64,000 nt of DNA from Neotabrizicola shimadae (GTDB taxonomy: Bacteria > Pseudomonadota > Alphaproteobacteria > Rhodobacterales > Rhodobacteraceae), in assembly GCF_019623905.1 (NCBI RefSeq), contig NZ_CP069370.1:3831001-3895000 (forward strand), read 5' to 3'. The position numbers and the translations under genes were made by a program. Of the stretch, positions 53,929 through 61,618 are shown piece after piece (the first letter of the stretch is position 1; each line of letters begins with the position of its first letter). The notes under the pieces are model-generated. The model did no database searches, had not been told where the DNA came from, and worked only from the letters and a program-made list of their open reading frames with translations.

Positions 53929-54626
53929 CAGTGCAGGCTCACATGGCCGACATCGCCCCGCAGCCGGCCCGCATGCATCCCCACCATCCGGTCCACCCGG
54001 CCCGACAGAAGCGCCACGTTCTGCTCCGCGATCACCATGGCCCGCCCGTCCTGCGGCAGCGCGAACAGCGCCTCGATCACGCTGGCCGAGATCTTCGGGG
54101 CAAGCCCCAGCGAGGGCTCGTCGATCAGGTAGAGCTTCGCCTCCACCATCAGCGCGCGCCCAACCGAAACCATGCGCCGCTCGCCGCCCGAAAGGCGGCC
54201 GACCAGCGCGTGCTCCAGCTTGCGCAGCGGCGGGAAGATGTCGAACACCATCTCGCGCCGCCGCCGCCGTTCGGCCCAGGCCTTGGGCGTATAGGCGCCG
54301 CAATCCAGATGCTGCGCCACGGTCAGGCCCGGAAAGATCGCGTCGCCCTGCGGTGCCATGGCCAGCCCGGCGCGCACGATGCCGGGCGTGCGGCGGCCCG
54401 GCCCGGTGGACCGCGTTCCGCCGATCTCGCGCCCGGCCAGGCGGATCGAGCCGGATTGCCAGCCCACCAGGCTGGCCACCGCCCGCAGCAGCGTGGTCTT
54501 GCCGTGGCCGTTCAGCCCCACCAGCCCGACCCTCTCGCCCTCGGCCACGCGGAACGACACGTCGTGCAGCACCCGCAGCGGTCCGTAACCCGCCGTCAGC
54601 CCGTCGATTTCCAGAATGTCAGCCAT
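53928..54626 (-). CDS. LivF-type ABC transporter ATP-binding protein
   Basis: 232 residues from the ATG at 54626, overlapping the livG-like gene by 8 bases. Walker A is Gly-Leu-Asn-Gly-His-Gly-Lys-Thr-Thr. The Q-loop segment Met-Ala-Pro-Gln-Gly follows. The signature Leu-Ser-Gly-Gly-Glu-Arg and Walker B Leu-Tyr-Leu-Ile-Asp-Glu-Pro-Ser-Leu-Gly-Leu are intact. It is the second ATPase of the LIV-type importer and has all motifs expected for catalysis, unlike its LivG-like partner, whose signature has diverged. Confidence 0.94.
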   Translation of the reverse strand: MADILEIDGLTAGYGPLRVLHDVSFRVAEGERVGLVGLNGHGKTTLLRAVASLVGWQSGSIRLAGREIGGTRSTGPGRRTPGIVRAGLAMAPQGDAIFPGLTVAQHLDCGAYTPKAWAERRRRREMVFDIFPPLRKLEHALVGRLSGGERRMVSVGRALMVEAKLYLIDEPSLGLAPKISASVIEALFALPQDGRAMVIAEQNVALLSGRVDRMVGMHAGRLRGDVGHVSLH

Positions 54627-55344
54627 GCGCGGGCGCCTCGAAATAGGCGGCAAGCACGCGCGGGTCGTCAAAGACCTCGCGCGGGGTGCCGGTGGCGATC
54701 ACTTCCCCCATGTCAAGCACCACCGCGCGGTCGGCGATGGCGGACAGAAGCTCCAGCCGGTGCTCGATCAGGATCGCGGCGATGCGGTATTCATCCACCA
54801 GCCGGCGGATGATCAGATCCAGCTCGTCGATTTCCGAGTTGATGAGGCCCGAGGCCGGTTCGTCCAGCAACAGCACCCGTGGCTTGCGGATCAGCAGGCA
54901 GGCCAGCAGCAGCTTGCGCCGGTCGAAGGTGTCAAGCGATCCGGCCAGCCGGTCCCAGGGCTGGTGAAACCCGGCCAGGTGGCAAGCCCATTCCGCATCC
55001 ATGCGCGTCTTGAACGGACGGTGCGAAAACCGGGCGGCGCGAAAGGTTTCGGCAATGGTCAGGGCGCCGGGCACCACCGGGCTCTGGTAGGTGCGGGCCA
55101 GGCCGGCGCGGGCGCGGTCATGCACCGCCAGTCGGGTGATGTCGCGCCCGTCCAGAAAGACCGAGCCGGCCGAGGCGGTATAGCGCCCGCAGAGAATCTC
55201 GAACAGCGAGGTCTTGCCCGCACCGTTCGGCCCCACCAGCCCCAGGACCTCGGCCGGGGCAACCTCCAGCGACACGTCGCGCAGGATCGCGCGGGTGCCG
55301 AAGGAAATGCCGATGCCCCGGCAGCCAAAGATCGCCTCGCCCAT
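54619..55344 (-). CDS. LivG-type ABC transporter ATP-binding protein
   Basis: 241 residues. Walker A is Gly-Pro-Asn-Gly-Ala-Gly-Lys-Thr-Ser. Walker B is Val-Leu-Leu-Leu-Asp-Glu-Pro-Ala-Ser-Gly-Leu, and the switch His is in Leu-Ile-Glu-His-Arg. The C-loop signature, usually Leu-(Ser/Ala)-(Gly/Tyr)-Gly-Gln, reads Leu-Asp-Thr-Phe-Asp-Arg-Arg-Lys. It may therefore be a weak or structural ATPase beside LivF. It follows the binding-protein gene by 8 bases in the amide-uptake operon. Confidence 0.9.
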   Translation of the reverse strand: MGEAIFGCRGIGISFGTRAILRDVSLEVAPAEVLGLVGPNGAGKTSLFEILCGRYTASAGSVFLDGRDITRLAVHDRARAGLARTYQSPVVPGALTIAETFRAARFSHRPFKTRMDAEWACHLAGFHQPWDRLAGSLDTFDRRKLLLACLLIRKPRVLLLDEPASGLINSEIDELDLIIRRLVDEYRIAAILIEHRLELLSAIADRAVVLDMGEVIATGTPREVFDDPRVLAAYFEAPAHG

Positions 55345-55352
55345 GCTCGGGC

Positions 55353-56609
55353 TTACATCCAGGGCGCGGGCCGCAGGTCGGCCTGCTTGTGCGTCGCGGG
55401 AGAGATGATGATGTGCTCGCCGTCCTGCACCTGGAAGATCAGATGCGCCTGACCGGCTTCCGGGTCATCGGTGGTGTTGGGATAGCTCAGCGGCGTGTGA
55501 TCCTCGTTGGCGAAGGTATAGGTGCCGCTGACGCCGCGATAGGTGATGCCCTTGATCGCCTGCCCTACCGCATCGAAATCCGAAGGGTCGGCGGTTTCCC
55601 AGGCCTTGGCCAGGATATGCACCGTGTCATAGCCCGAACCGGTATAGACCATCCCCATCGTGCCCGGATACTTTGCCTTGTAGGCATCGCGGAACGCCAT
55701 GCCCTGCTCGTCGGCATAGACCCCGATGACCGAACCCCAGACAAAGCCTTCCGCCGCATCGCCGGCCAGGTCCAGGAACTCGGGCTGCGAAGGGCCGTAC
55801 TGCAGGTAGACCAGCGCGCCGGGCGTCGGGTCCAGAACATAGGCTTGCGCAAACGAGGCAAGCTCGGCCGCGACCCAGTGGTCGATCATGATGACCCCGG
55901 CGTCGGATTCCTTCAGTTGCTGCACGACGGGCGCCCAGTCCTGCACCGGGAACTGGATGTCGATCACCTTGCCCAGCTCCCATTCCCCGCCCGATGCGGC
56001 AATGGCGGCCTGGGTCGCCTGCGAGATGACCTGGGTATAGCCGATCTGCTCCTGCACGATGTCGACGCGGTTGTTCTTGGGCACCCAGCCCGCGGCCTTC
56101 TGCTGCGACAGGAACTTGATGAAGCCGGCGCCATACCAGGTTTCGGCCACGTCGATCTGAAAGATGTTGCGGTATTTCTCGGGGTTGGCCTTCACCAGAT
56201 CCACGCTGGCCTGCGAGGTGTTGCCATGCAGGTAGGGCACTCCGTTCGAAGCCGCCACGTCCATCGCAGGCTGCGGGATGATGGCAAAGGAATGGGCCAG
56301 CGCGTGCACGCCTCCCTCGACCAGGCTCTGGAAGGCGGCAACCGTGCCCTCGGGCGTCAGAAGGTCGATGTCCACGACCTTGATTTCCAGCGGACGGCCG
56401 TTCACCCCGCCATTGGCGTTGATCTCTTCCACGGCCATGGTCACGCCGTTCAGCCAGTCCTGCTGGTCGGCCACGCCCACAGGGCCGGATTGGGCAGTCG
56501 GCACGCCGATCACGATCGGATCGGCCGCCAGCGCCGGCGACCACAGCGCAACAGCGCCCATGGTCGCGGCGGTGGTCATCAGAAAGCTGCGGCGGTTCAG
56601 TGCGGGCAT
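55353..56609 (-). CDS. LIV-type ABC transporter substrate-binding protein (putative amide uptake)
   Basis: 418 residues. The N-terminus Asn-Arg-Arg-Ser-Phe-Leu-Met followed by a hydrophobic stretch ending Pro-Ala-Leu-Ala-Ala-Asp is a twin-arginine-type leader. That would give a folded periplasmic binding protein, unusual for LivK proteins, which mostly use Sec. The mature part is a type I periplasmic-binding fold (Ile-Gly-Val-Pro-Thr-Ala-Gln-Ser-Gly-Pro; Val-Tyr-Thr-Gly-Ser-Gly-Tyr-Asp). It resembles the urea/short-amide-binding branch (FmdD/UrtA-like). Linkage to dimethylformamidase suggests formamide-type ligands. Confidence 0.88.
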   Translation of the reverse strand: MPALNRRSFLMTTAATMGAVALWSPALAADPIVIGVPTAQSGPVGVADQQDWLNGVTMAVEEINANGGVNGRPLEIKVVDIDLLTPEGTVAAFQSLVEGGVHALAHSFAIIPQPAMDVAASNGVPYLHGNTSQASVDLVKANPEKYRNIFQIDVAETWYGAGFIKFLSQQKAAGWVPKNNRVDIVQEQIGYTQVISQATQAAIAASGGEWELGKVIDIQFPVQDWAPVVQQLKESDAGVIMIDHWVAAELASFAQAYVLDPTPGALVYLQYGPSQPEFLDLAGDAAEGFVWGSVIGVYADEQGMAFRDAYKAKYPGTMGMVYTGSGYDTVHILAKAWETADPSDFDAVGQAIKGITYRGVSGTYTFANEDHTPLSYPNTTDDPEAGQAHLIFQVQDGEHIIISPATHKQADLRPAPWM

Positions 56610-56696
56610 TGCGACCTCCCTGGTCTGGTGGCGGGCCGGGTGCGCCGGCTCCTTGACGTTTCACCTATTGGGGCCATCCACGCCCCACGCTGTAAA

Positions 56697-56714
56697 TGAT
56701 GCATTTGCACCATG
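56697..56714 (+). promoter_or_regulatory. Candidate operator upstream of the ABC/dimethylformamidase genes
   Basis: TGATGCATTTGCACCATG with a palindromic core TGCATTTGCA. It lies 88 bases upstream of the livK-like start, and an inverted copy matching at 16 of 18 bases lies before the HDAC-like gene at 57894-57911. It is a candidate site for the cluster's LuxR-type regulator. Confidence 0.5.
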
Positions 56715-56729
56715 TCTTGCCGACCCGGC

Positions 56730-57839
56730 TCAGCCGAGCCCGGCCTCGCGCGCCTGCCGTTCCAGCCGGGCGCGCTGGAAGGCTATGAAATCTGCGGGGG
56801 GCTGCTGTTCGGTCAGGATGCCCAGGAACGGATCCTCGACGGGGGTGCGCTGGCCGGCAAAGCTTTCGATCACGGCCAGCCCGCAGAAGGGAACATATCC
56901 TTCGGCATAACCGCCCTCATGCGCGGCCAGGATGCGCCCGCCGCACAACTCGCCCGCCAGGGCGTGAAGCCGGGTCGCAAGATGGCGGAAGGTCTCCGAA
57001 TGGGCCTGCATCCGGGCCAGCGGGTCGAAGGCATTGGCGTCCAGCCCCGAGGCCACGATGATCAGGTCGGGTCGGAAGGCGCGCAGCGCCGGTTCGACCA
57101 GAAGGTCCAGCGCGTCCAGATAGGTCTGGTGGCCGCCGCCGGGCAGAAGCGGGATGTTCAGGTTGAATCCCTCGCCCTTGCCGCGCCCCCGGTCCGCGGT
57201 GCCGCCCTGGGTCGGCGGGAAGCAGTTTTCCTGATGCAGCGAAATGGTCAGCGTGTCGTCGCGGTCGTAGAAGCAGGCTTCGGTGCCGTTTCCGTGGTGT
57301 ACGTCCCAATCCACCACCGCCACCCGCAGCGGCCCGGCCTCGGCCCGCAGCGCCTCGATCGCGATGGGAATGTTCGCCAGCAGGCAGAACCCCATCGAGG
57401 CATCGGGCAGGCAATGGTGTCCCGGCGGACGCGACAGGACATAGGCATTGTCCACGCGGCGATGAAACACGTCCGACACCGCCTGCTTCACCAGACCGGC
57501 CGACAGGGCGGCGATCTCGAAACTGCCGCGACCGAAGGGCGAGTAATGGCCGGCATTGCCGCCGCCGGCATCCGACAGCGCCTTGAACTTGTCCAGATAG
57601 GCGGCGGTATGGATGCGCTCCATCTCGGCACGGCTGACCGGCGCGGCGCGGCGCCAGTCCAGAGCGGCGCCAAGGCCCGAAACCTCGACCAGGTTCTTCA
57701 GGCGGCGCTTGGTCTCCGGCCCCTCGGCATGACCGGCGCCCGAAGGTGGCTGCAGGTAGCCGCCGACCGGGGCAATGATCACATGTTCGCCCGTGGTGTG
57801 CCAAAGGCAAAGCTCGTCGAAATAGAAGGCAGTCGGCAT
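56730..57839 (-). CDS. Class II histone deacetylase-like amidohydrolase
   Basis: 369 residues from the ATG at 57839, with ACGGGG upstream; an ATG at 57896 would put 19 extra residues in front. The catalytic pair is Pro-Gly-His-His (His141, His142). The zinc ligands are Asp179 and His181 in Asp-Trp-Asp-Val-His-His-Gly-Asn-Gly, and Asp267 in Ser-Gly-Leu-Asp-Ala-Asn. Bacterial class II HDAC-like enzymes (for example HDAH of Bordetella/Alcaligenes) are amidohydrolases on acyl-amine substrates, not histones. Its position at the head of an amide-uptake and dimethylformamidase run points to hydrolysis of an N-acyl or amide compound. Confidence 0.9.
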   Translation of the reverse strand: MPTAFYFDELCLWHTTGEHVIIAPVGGYLQPPSGAGHAEGPETKRRLKNLVEVSGLGAALDWRRAAPVSRAEMERIHTAAYLDKFKALSDAGGGNAGHYSPFGRGSFEIAALSAGLVKQAVSDVFHRRVDNAYVLSRPPGHHCLPDASMGFCLLANIPIAIEALRAEAGPLRVAVVDWDVHHGNGTEACFYDRDDTLTISLHQENCFPPTQGGTADRGRGKGEGFNLNIPLLPGGGHQTYLDALDLLVEPALRAFRPDLIIVASGLDANAFDPLARMQAHSETFRHLATRLHALAGELCGGRILAAHEGGYAEGYVPFCGLAVIESFAGQRTPVEDPFLGILTEQQPPADFIAFQRARLERQAREAGLG

Positions 57840-57893
57840 GGCGGGCCCCGTCTGTTGCGCAGGCTCAGGATTTGCGATCTGCGGGGCCCGCGC

Positions 57894-57911
57894 CATAGTG
57901 CAATTGCATCA
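57894..57911 (-). promoter_or_regulatory. Candidate operator upstream of the HDAC-like gene
   Basis: Read on the minus strand the site is TGATGCAATTGCACTATG, with a perfect palindromic core TGCAATTGCA. It matches the site at 56697-56714 at 16 of 18 bases, in inverted orientation. It lies 55-72 bases upstream of the chosen start codon. Confidence 0.5.
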
Positions 57912-58181
57912 GCCCGGACGATGCCGCAGGGCTGCGCTGCGGCCCTTGGACCCCGAGCTTCGCACAGGCAACGCAACAGCAAGACCTCACCGCCTTGCGC
58001 GCCGTTGCGAATGGCTTGCCGGATCACGGCCTGACCCAACTGACCGACGCCCCGCCGGGTCAGGATGACCCTGCGGCAAGCCGCGGGAGCGGCGCGCGGG
58101 CACCCCGCCTCCAGCCTCGGACAATCCTTAAGTCCAAGTTAATCCGAGTCCGTAACCCACTGTAATCATTTAGCTGGGCCA

Positions 58182-58201
58182 GGCGTCCGAGCTCGGACGC
58201 C
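58182..58201. terminator. Palindrome downstream of hpd
   Basis: A perfect 20-base palindrome (arm GGCGTCCGAG) lies 30 bases after the hpd stop on the minus strand. It is identical to the core of the pckA terminator at 17434-17463. Without a T-run on the hpd side the terminator role is less sure. Confidence 0.5.
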
Positions 58202-58231
58202 CTTACCCGCACTGGGGCCGTCCGGCGGGGC

Positions 58232-59359
58232 TCAGCCCGCCTTCAGCACGCCCCGGTCGATCTGGTCCTGCTCGATGCTCTCGAACAGCGCGCGGAAGTT
58301 GCCCTCCCCAAACCCGTCGTCGCCCTTGCGCTGGATGAACTCGAAAAAGATCGGCCCGATCACCGTCTTCGAGAAGATTTGCAGCAGGATGCGGGTCTCG
58401 CCCCCATCCACCACGCCCTCGCCATCAATCAGGATGCCATGCTTCGCCATCCGGTCGATCGGCTCCTCATGTCCCGTGACGCGCGTCCTGGACAAGTCGT
58501 AGTAGGCCATCGGCGGCTTGGGCATGAACTTCACCCCGTTGTCCGCAATGGCATCGGTCGCCGCATAGATGTCCTCGGCCCCCACCGCGATATGCTGGAT
58601 GCCCTCCCCGTTGTAGCGCTTGAGGTACTCCACGATCTGGCCCGTCTCGCCCCGGTCCTCGTTCACAGGAATCCGGATGCGGCCGCAGGGCGAGGTCAGC
58701 GCGCGGGAATGCAGCCCGCTGAACTTGCCCTCGATATCGAAGAAGCGGATCTGGCGGAAGTTGAACAGCCGGCCATAGAAATCGAACCACTTGTCCATGT
58801 TGCCGCGGTGGACGTTGTGGGTCAGGTGGTCCAGGTAATGGAAGCCCACACCACGCGGTTTCGGCGCCTCCAGCCAGTCGAACTCGGCATAAGGATGGCG
58901 CCCCTCGCCATACTGGTCGGTGAAATAGATCAGAGACCCGCCGATGCCCACGATGGCCGGCAGGTCCAGCGCCTTGCCCGGGCCGTCAAAGGAGGTCGCG
59001 CCCAGGCTGACGGCATGGGCATGGGCATGGGCGGCATCGACCACGCGCCAACCCATCGAGGGGGCGCAGGGGCCGTGCTCTTCGACAAACCGGCGCGCGT
59101 GGCTGCCCGGCTCGTCGTTCAGGACATAGGTGATGTCGCCCTGCTGCCACAGCTCGATCGCCTTGCTGCGATGGCGGGCGACAAGCGCATAGCCCATGCG
59201 GGCAAACAGAACGCGCAACTCCTCCGGGTTCGGGTGGGCAAACTCGACAAACTCGAAGCCGTCGGTGCCGGCAGGGTTGCTGGCCGAGATCGTGGCTTTC
59301 GGGGCAAGGTGCGGGAAGGGGCCCATCGCGCTCTCCGGATGAAATGCTGCGTCTGACAC
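58232..59359 (-). CDS. hpd: 4-hydroxyphenylpyruvate dioxygenase
   Basis: 375 residues. The iron ligands of the vicinal-oxygen-chelate fold are present: His in Tyr-Leu-Asp-His-Leu-Thr-His-Asn-Val, His in Gly-Ile-Gln-His-Ile-Ala-Val, and Glu in Ile-Phe-Phe-Glu-Phe-Ile-Gln-Arg. The enzyme converts 4-hydroxyphenylpyruvate to homogentisate in tyrosine breakdown. It diverges from an Lrp-type regulator, the usual arrangement for hpd. A terminator-like palindrome follows. Confidence 0.96.
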   Translation of the reverse strand: MSDAAFHPESAMGPFPHLAPKATISASNPAGTDGFEFVEFAHPNPEELRVLFARMGYALVARHRSKAIELWQQGDITYVLNDEPGSHARRFVEEHGPCAPSMGWRVVDAAHAHAHAVSLGATSFDGPGKALDLPAIVGIGGSLIYFTDQYGEGRHPYAEFDWLEAPKPRGVGFHYLDHLTHNVHRGNMDKWFDFYGRLFNFRQIRFFDIEGKFSGLHSRALTSPCGRIRIPVNEDRGETGQIVEYLKRYNGEGIQHIAVGAEDIYAATDAIADNGVKFMPKPPMAYYDLSRTRVTGHEEPIDRMAKHGILIDGEGVVDGGETRILLQIFSKTVIGPIFFEFIQRKGDDGFGEGNFRALFESIEQDQIDRGVLKAG

Positions 59360-59465
59360 TCATCTTCCCACCATTCCGACGAGGAGTTTGCGCATCCTTT
59401 CGCTTGGTTTCTGGATTCAGTGCGTGCATCGTGCGGCATTGACCAAAACTGCGCGAGAAACACGC

Positions 59466-59921
59466 ATGATGGATGCCGTCGATTCGCGATTGCTTTCGCT
59501 GGTCCAGGCCAGGGGCGACATCACGGCCCAGGATCTGGGGGCCGCCTTGAACCTGTCGCCCAGCCAGGCAGCGCGCCGCAGGCAACGGCTGGAGGTCGAA
59601 GGCGTGATCACCGGCTATGGCGCGCGGCTTGATCCGGGCCGGTTGGGGCTGACGGTGCAGGCCTTCGTTCAGGTGCAGATGGCCGCGCACAACCCCGAAA
59701 CCGCGCGCGGCTTCGCCAGCCTGGTCCGCACCCTGCCCGAAGTGGTGGGCTGCTGGACGCTGACCGGCGAGGCCGATTACCTGCTGCGCGTCTGGTGTGC
59801 CGACCTCCCGGCGCTGAATACGCTGATCCATCACCGCCTTCTGCCCCACCCTGCCGTGGCAAGGGTGCAAAGCCAGATCGTGATGGATCAGCTCAAGGCC
59901 GATTCCGGCCTGCCGGTCTAG
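59466..59921 (+). CDS. Lrp/AsnC family regulator
   Basis: 151 residues from the ATG at 59466; another ATG follows directly at 59469. The AsnC-type helix-turn-helix spans Leu-Gly-Ala-Ala-Leu-Asn-Leu-Ser-Pro-Ser-Gln-Ala-Ala-Arg-Arg. The ligand-binding RAM domain has Val-Gln-Ala-Phe-Val-Gln-Val-Gln and Gly-Glu-Ala-Asp-Tyr-Leu-Leu-Arg-Val. It lies divergently to hpd across about 105 bases, so it probably regulates hpd in response to tyrosine or an aromatic intermediate. It converges with the ferredoxin gene. Confidence 0.92.
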   Translation: MMDAVDSRLLSLVQARGDITAQDLGAALNLSPSQAARRRQRLEVEGVITGYGARLDPGRLGLTVQAFVQVQMAAHNPETARGFASLVRTLPEVVGCWTLTGEADYLLRVWCADLPALNTLIHHRLLPHPAVARVQSQIVMDQLKADSGLPV

Positions 59922-59949
59922 GTTTCAGGCGTTCTAGGATCCGGGCGTT

Positions 59950-60264
59950 CTAGGACTCTGGAACGTGAACGACGATACCGTCCAGGTCGGGCCTCATCCG
60001 GATCTGGCAAGACAGGCGTGACGTGGCCTGGCGGCCGGCATCGGCCATGTCCAGCATGTCGTCCTCGAACCCTTCCGGGGGGCCGACGCGTTCCGCCCAG
60101 GCCGGGTCCACGACGACATGACAGGTGGCGCAGGACAGCGACCCGCCGCATTCGCCGATGATGCCCCTGATGCCGTTGGCGACCGCCACCTGCATCAGGT
60201 TCGTCCCCTCGGCCACGTCATGAGTGACCTCGCGCCCGTCGGGCAGAATCCAGGTTGCCTTCAT
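59950..60264 (-). CDS. [2Fe-2S] ferredoxin, adrenodoxin type
   Basis: 104 residues from the ATG at 60264. The cluster ligands are Cys39, Cys45 and Cys48 in Gly-Glu-Cys-Gly-Gly-Ser-Leu-Ser-Cys-Ala-Thr-Cys-His, and Cys86 in Leu-Ser-Cys-Gln-Ile. These match the C-X5-C-X2-C-Xn-C of adrenodoxin/putidaredoxin proteins that reduce class I P450s. The gene follows the GS-like gene by 10 bases in the operon with the P450, so it is the expected electron donor. A ferredoxin reductase is not in this window. Confidence 0.94.
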   Translation of the reverse strand: MKATWILPDGREVTHDVAEGTNLMQVAVANGIRGIIGECGGSLSCATCHVVVDPAWAERVGPPEGFEDDMLDMADAGRQATSRLSCQIRMRPDLDGIVVHVPES

Positions 60265-60274
60265 CGCTGCCCCC

Positions 60275-61570
60275 TCACACATACCAGATGTAGTAGTCGC
60301 GAAGCGTAGTGCCCTCCAGCCCTTCGGTCTTGGTCACCTCGATCCGCTTCATGAAGACGTGGTGATCCACCAGGTCACGACCCACGGCCTGGCCAAGCGC
60401 GCGGTCGGCTTCCAGGTCGTCCATCGCTTCGGCCAGGGATCCGGCCACGCCGACACCGGTATCCACCCGGTCGAACCCGTCACCCGCCTCCGGCGCGGGC
60501 AGGTCATACTTGCCTTCAAAGCCCAGGCGCGCGGCCTGCAAAACGGCGGCCAGAGCGGTATAGGGGTTGCTGCTGGCATCCGGCATCCGGTGTTCAAGGC
60601 GGGTCTTGGGCCCGCCTTCTTCGGAAATGCGCACGGTCACGCCGCGGTGGTCGCCGCCCCAGTTGCACCAGTAGCCCGACATCGAGGCGGGTTGCAGCCT
60701 CAGGTACGACCCCACGGTCGGCGCAACCAGCCCGGCCAGCCCCTTGTGATGCTTCATCCAGCCAGCAATGGCGCCGCGTCCGATGTCGTTCAGGTGATCC
60801 GGCCCGCCTTTTGGCCCGGTCGCCAGAGCGTTCTTCCCGTCCTTGTCGGCAAAGGACAGGTTGAAATGCAGGCCCGAGCCGCCCTTTTCCAGGATCGGCT
60901 TTGGAAGGAAGGTCAGGATCACGCCATGGGCCAGCGCCACTTCGCGCGCCATCTGGCGGAACAGCACCATCTCGTCCACCGCCTTGACCGCATCGTCATA
61001 GGCCAGCGTGAATTCGAACTGGGGCGTGTCGTACTCCGCCGTGATCAGCTCCAGCCGGAAGCCCGAGGCTTCGGCCTGACGCCAGATCGCATCGGTGAAC
61101 CCCATCGGGTCGGCGAAAGGCCCGGTGCCATAGACGATCCCGCCGGGCGCGTGCATCGGCTCCAGCCCGCCGTCGGCCGTGCGCGTGAACGCAAAGGCTT
61201 CCAGCTCGATCCCGACCTTGGGCGAAAGGCCATGGCGCCCCCAGTCGGCCACCGCCCGTTTCAGCGCGCCGCGCGGGCACAGCACCAGCGGCGCACCGTC
61301 GCTGTCGAACAGATCCCCGGTGACGACCTTGGTATCGGGCTCCCATCCTTCGCGGATCTCGTCTGGGTTCCACTTCAGAACCATGTCGGGGATCCCCTCG
61401 CGGCACTTGGTGTGCGGGGCATCCAGGATCAGGTCCTTGTCCCAGTGAACGCTGAAGGTCGGCCGCGCCAGCCGCGTGCCATCGGGCGAGGTCATCTTCG
61501 AAGCGGGCAGGTATTTGCCGCGCATCAGGCTCAGGTGATCGCAGAACATCACCCTCAGTCGGTCTGCCAT
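60275..61570 (-). CDS. Glutamine synthetase-like gamma-glutamyl ligase
   Basis: 431 residues of the GS superfamily, shorter than GlnA (about 470) and closer to PuuA/GlnT types. Metal and substrate motifs include Gly-Ile-Glu-Leu-Glu-Ala-Phe, Ala-Glu-Tyr-Asp-Thr-Pro-Gln-Phe-Glu-Phe and Gly-Ser-Gly-Leu-His-Phe-Asn. Arg-Leu-Glu-His-Arg-Met-Pro-Asp-Ala-Ser-Ser-Asn-Pro-Tyr follows. The canonical adenylylation loop Tyr is not evident. Such enzymes ligate glutamate to an amine using ATP (for example polyamines, methylamine, aniline, isopropylamine). Clustered with a P450, ferredoxin and glutamine amidotransferase, it likely activates an amine substrate. Confidence 0.9.
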   Translation of the reverse strand: MADRLRVMFCDHLSLMRGKYLPASKMTSPDGTRLARPTFSVHWDKDLILDAPHTKCREGIPDMVLKWNPDEIREGWEPDTKVVTGDLFDSDGAPLVLCPRGALKRAVADWGRHGLSPKVGIELEAFAFTRTADGGLEPMHAPGGIVYGTGPFADPMGFTDAIWRQAEASGFRLELITAEYDTPQFEFTLAYDDAVKAVDEMVLFRQMAREVALAHGVILTFLPKPILEKGGSGLHFNLSFADKDGKNALATGPKGGPDHLNDIGRGAIAGWMKHHKGLAGLVAPTVGSYLRLQPASMSGYWCNWGGDHRGVTVRISEEGGPKTRLEHRMPDASSNPYTALAAVLQAARLGFEGKYDLPAPEAGDGFDRVDTGVGVAGSLAEAMDDLEADRALGQAVGRDLVDHHVFMKRIEVTKTEGLEGTTLRDYYIWYV

Positions 61571-61618
61571 TGTCGTCTCCCCGTCTGTTCTGGTTGATTG
61601 CTGCCGTGTCGGATCAGG

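Larger units (their letters stand above)
57840..58231. promoter_or_regulatory. 392-base gap: HDAC-like gene promoter region and hpd 3' region
   Basis: No supported gene lies here. Left part: the upstream region of the HDAC-like gene with the candidate operator at 57894-57911 and a GCCGCAG/CTGCGGC hairpin at 57923-57943. Right part: a 20-base palindrome at 58182-58201, just downstream of the hpd stop on the minus strand. No -35/-10 pair can be assigned with confidence. Confidence 0.5.

Noticed and set aside
56730-57839. A true histone deacetylase
   Set aside because: Bacteria lack histones. The motif set matches bacterial class II HDAC-like amidohydrolases, so an acyl-amide substrate is assumed.
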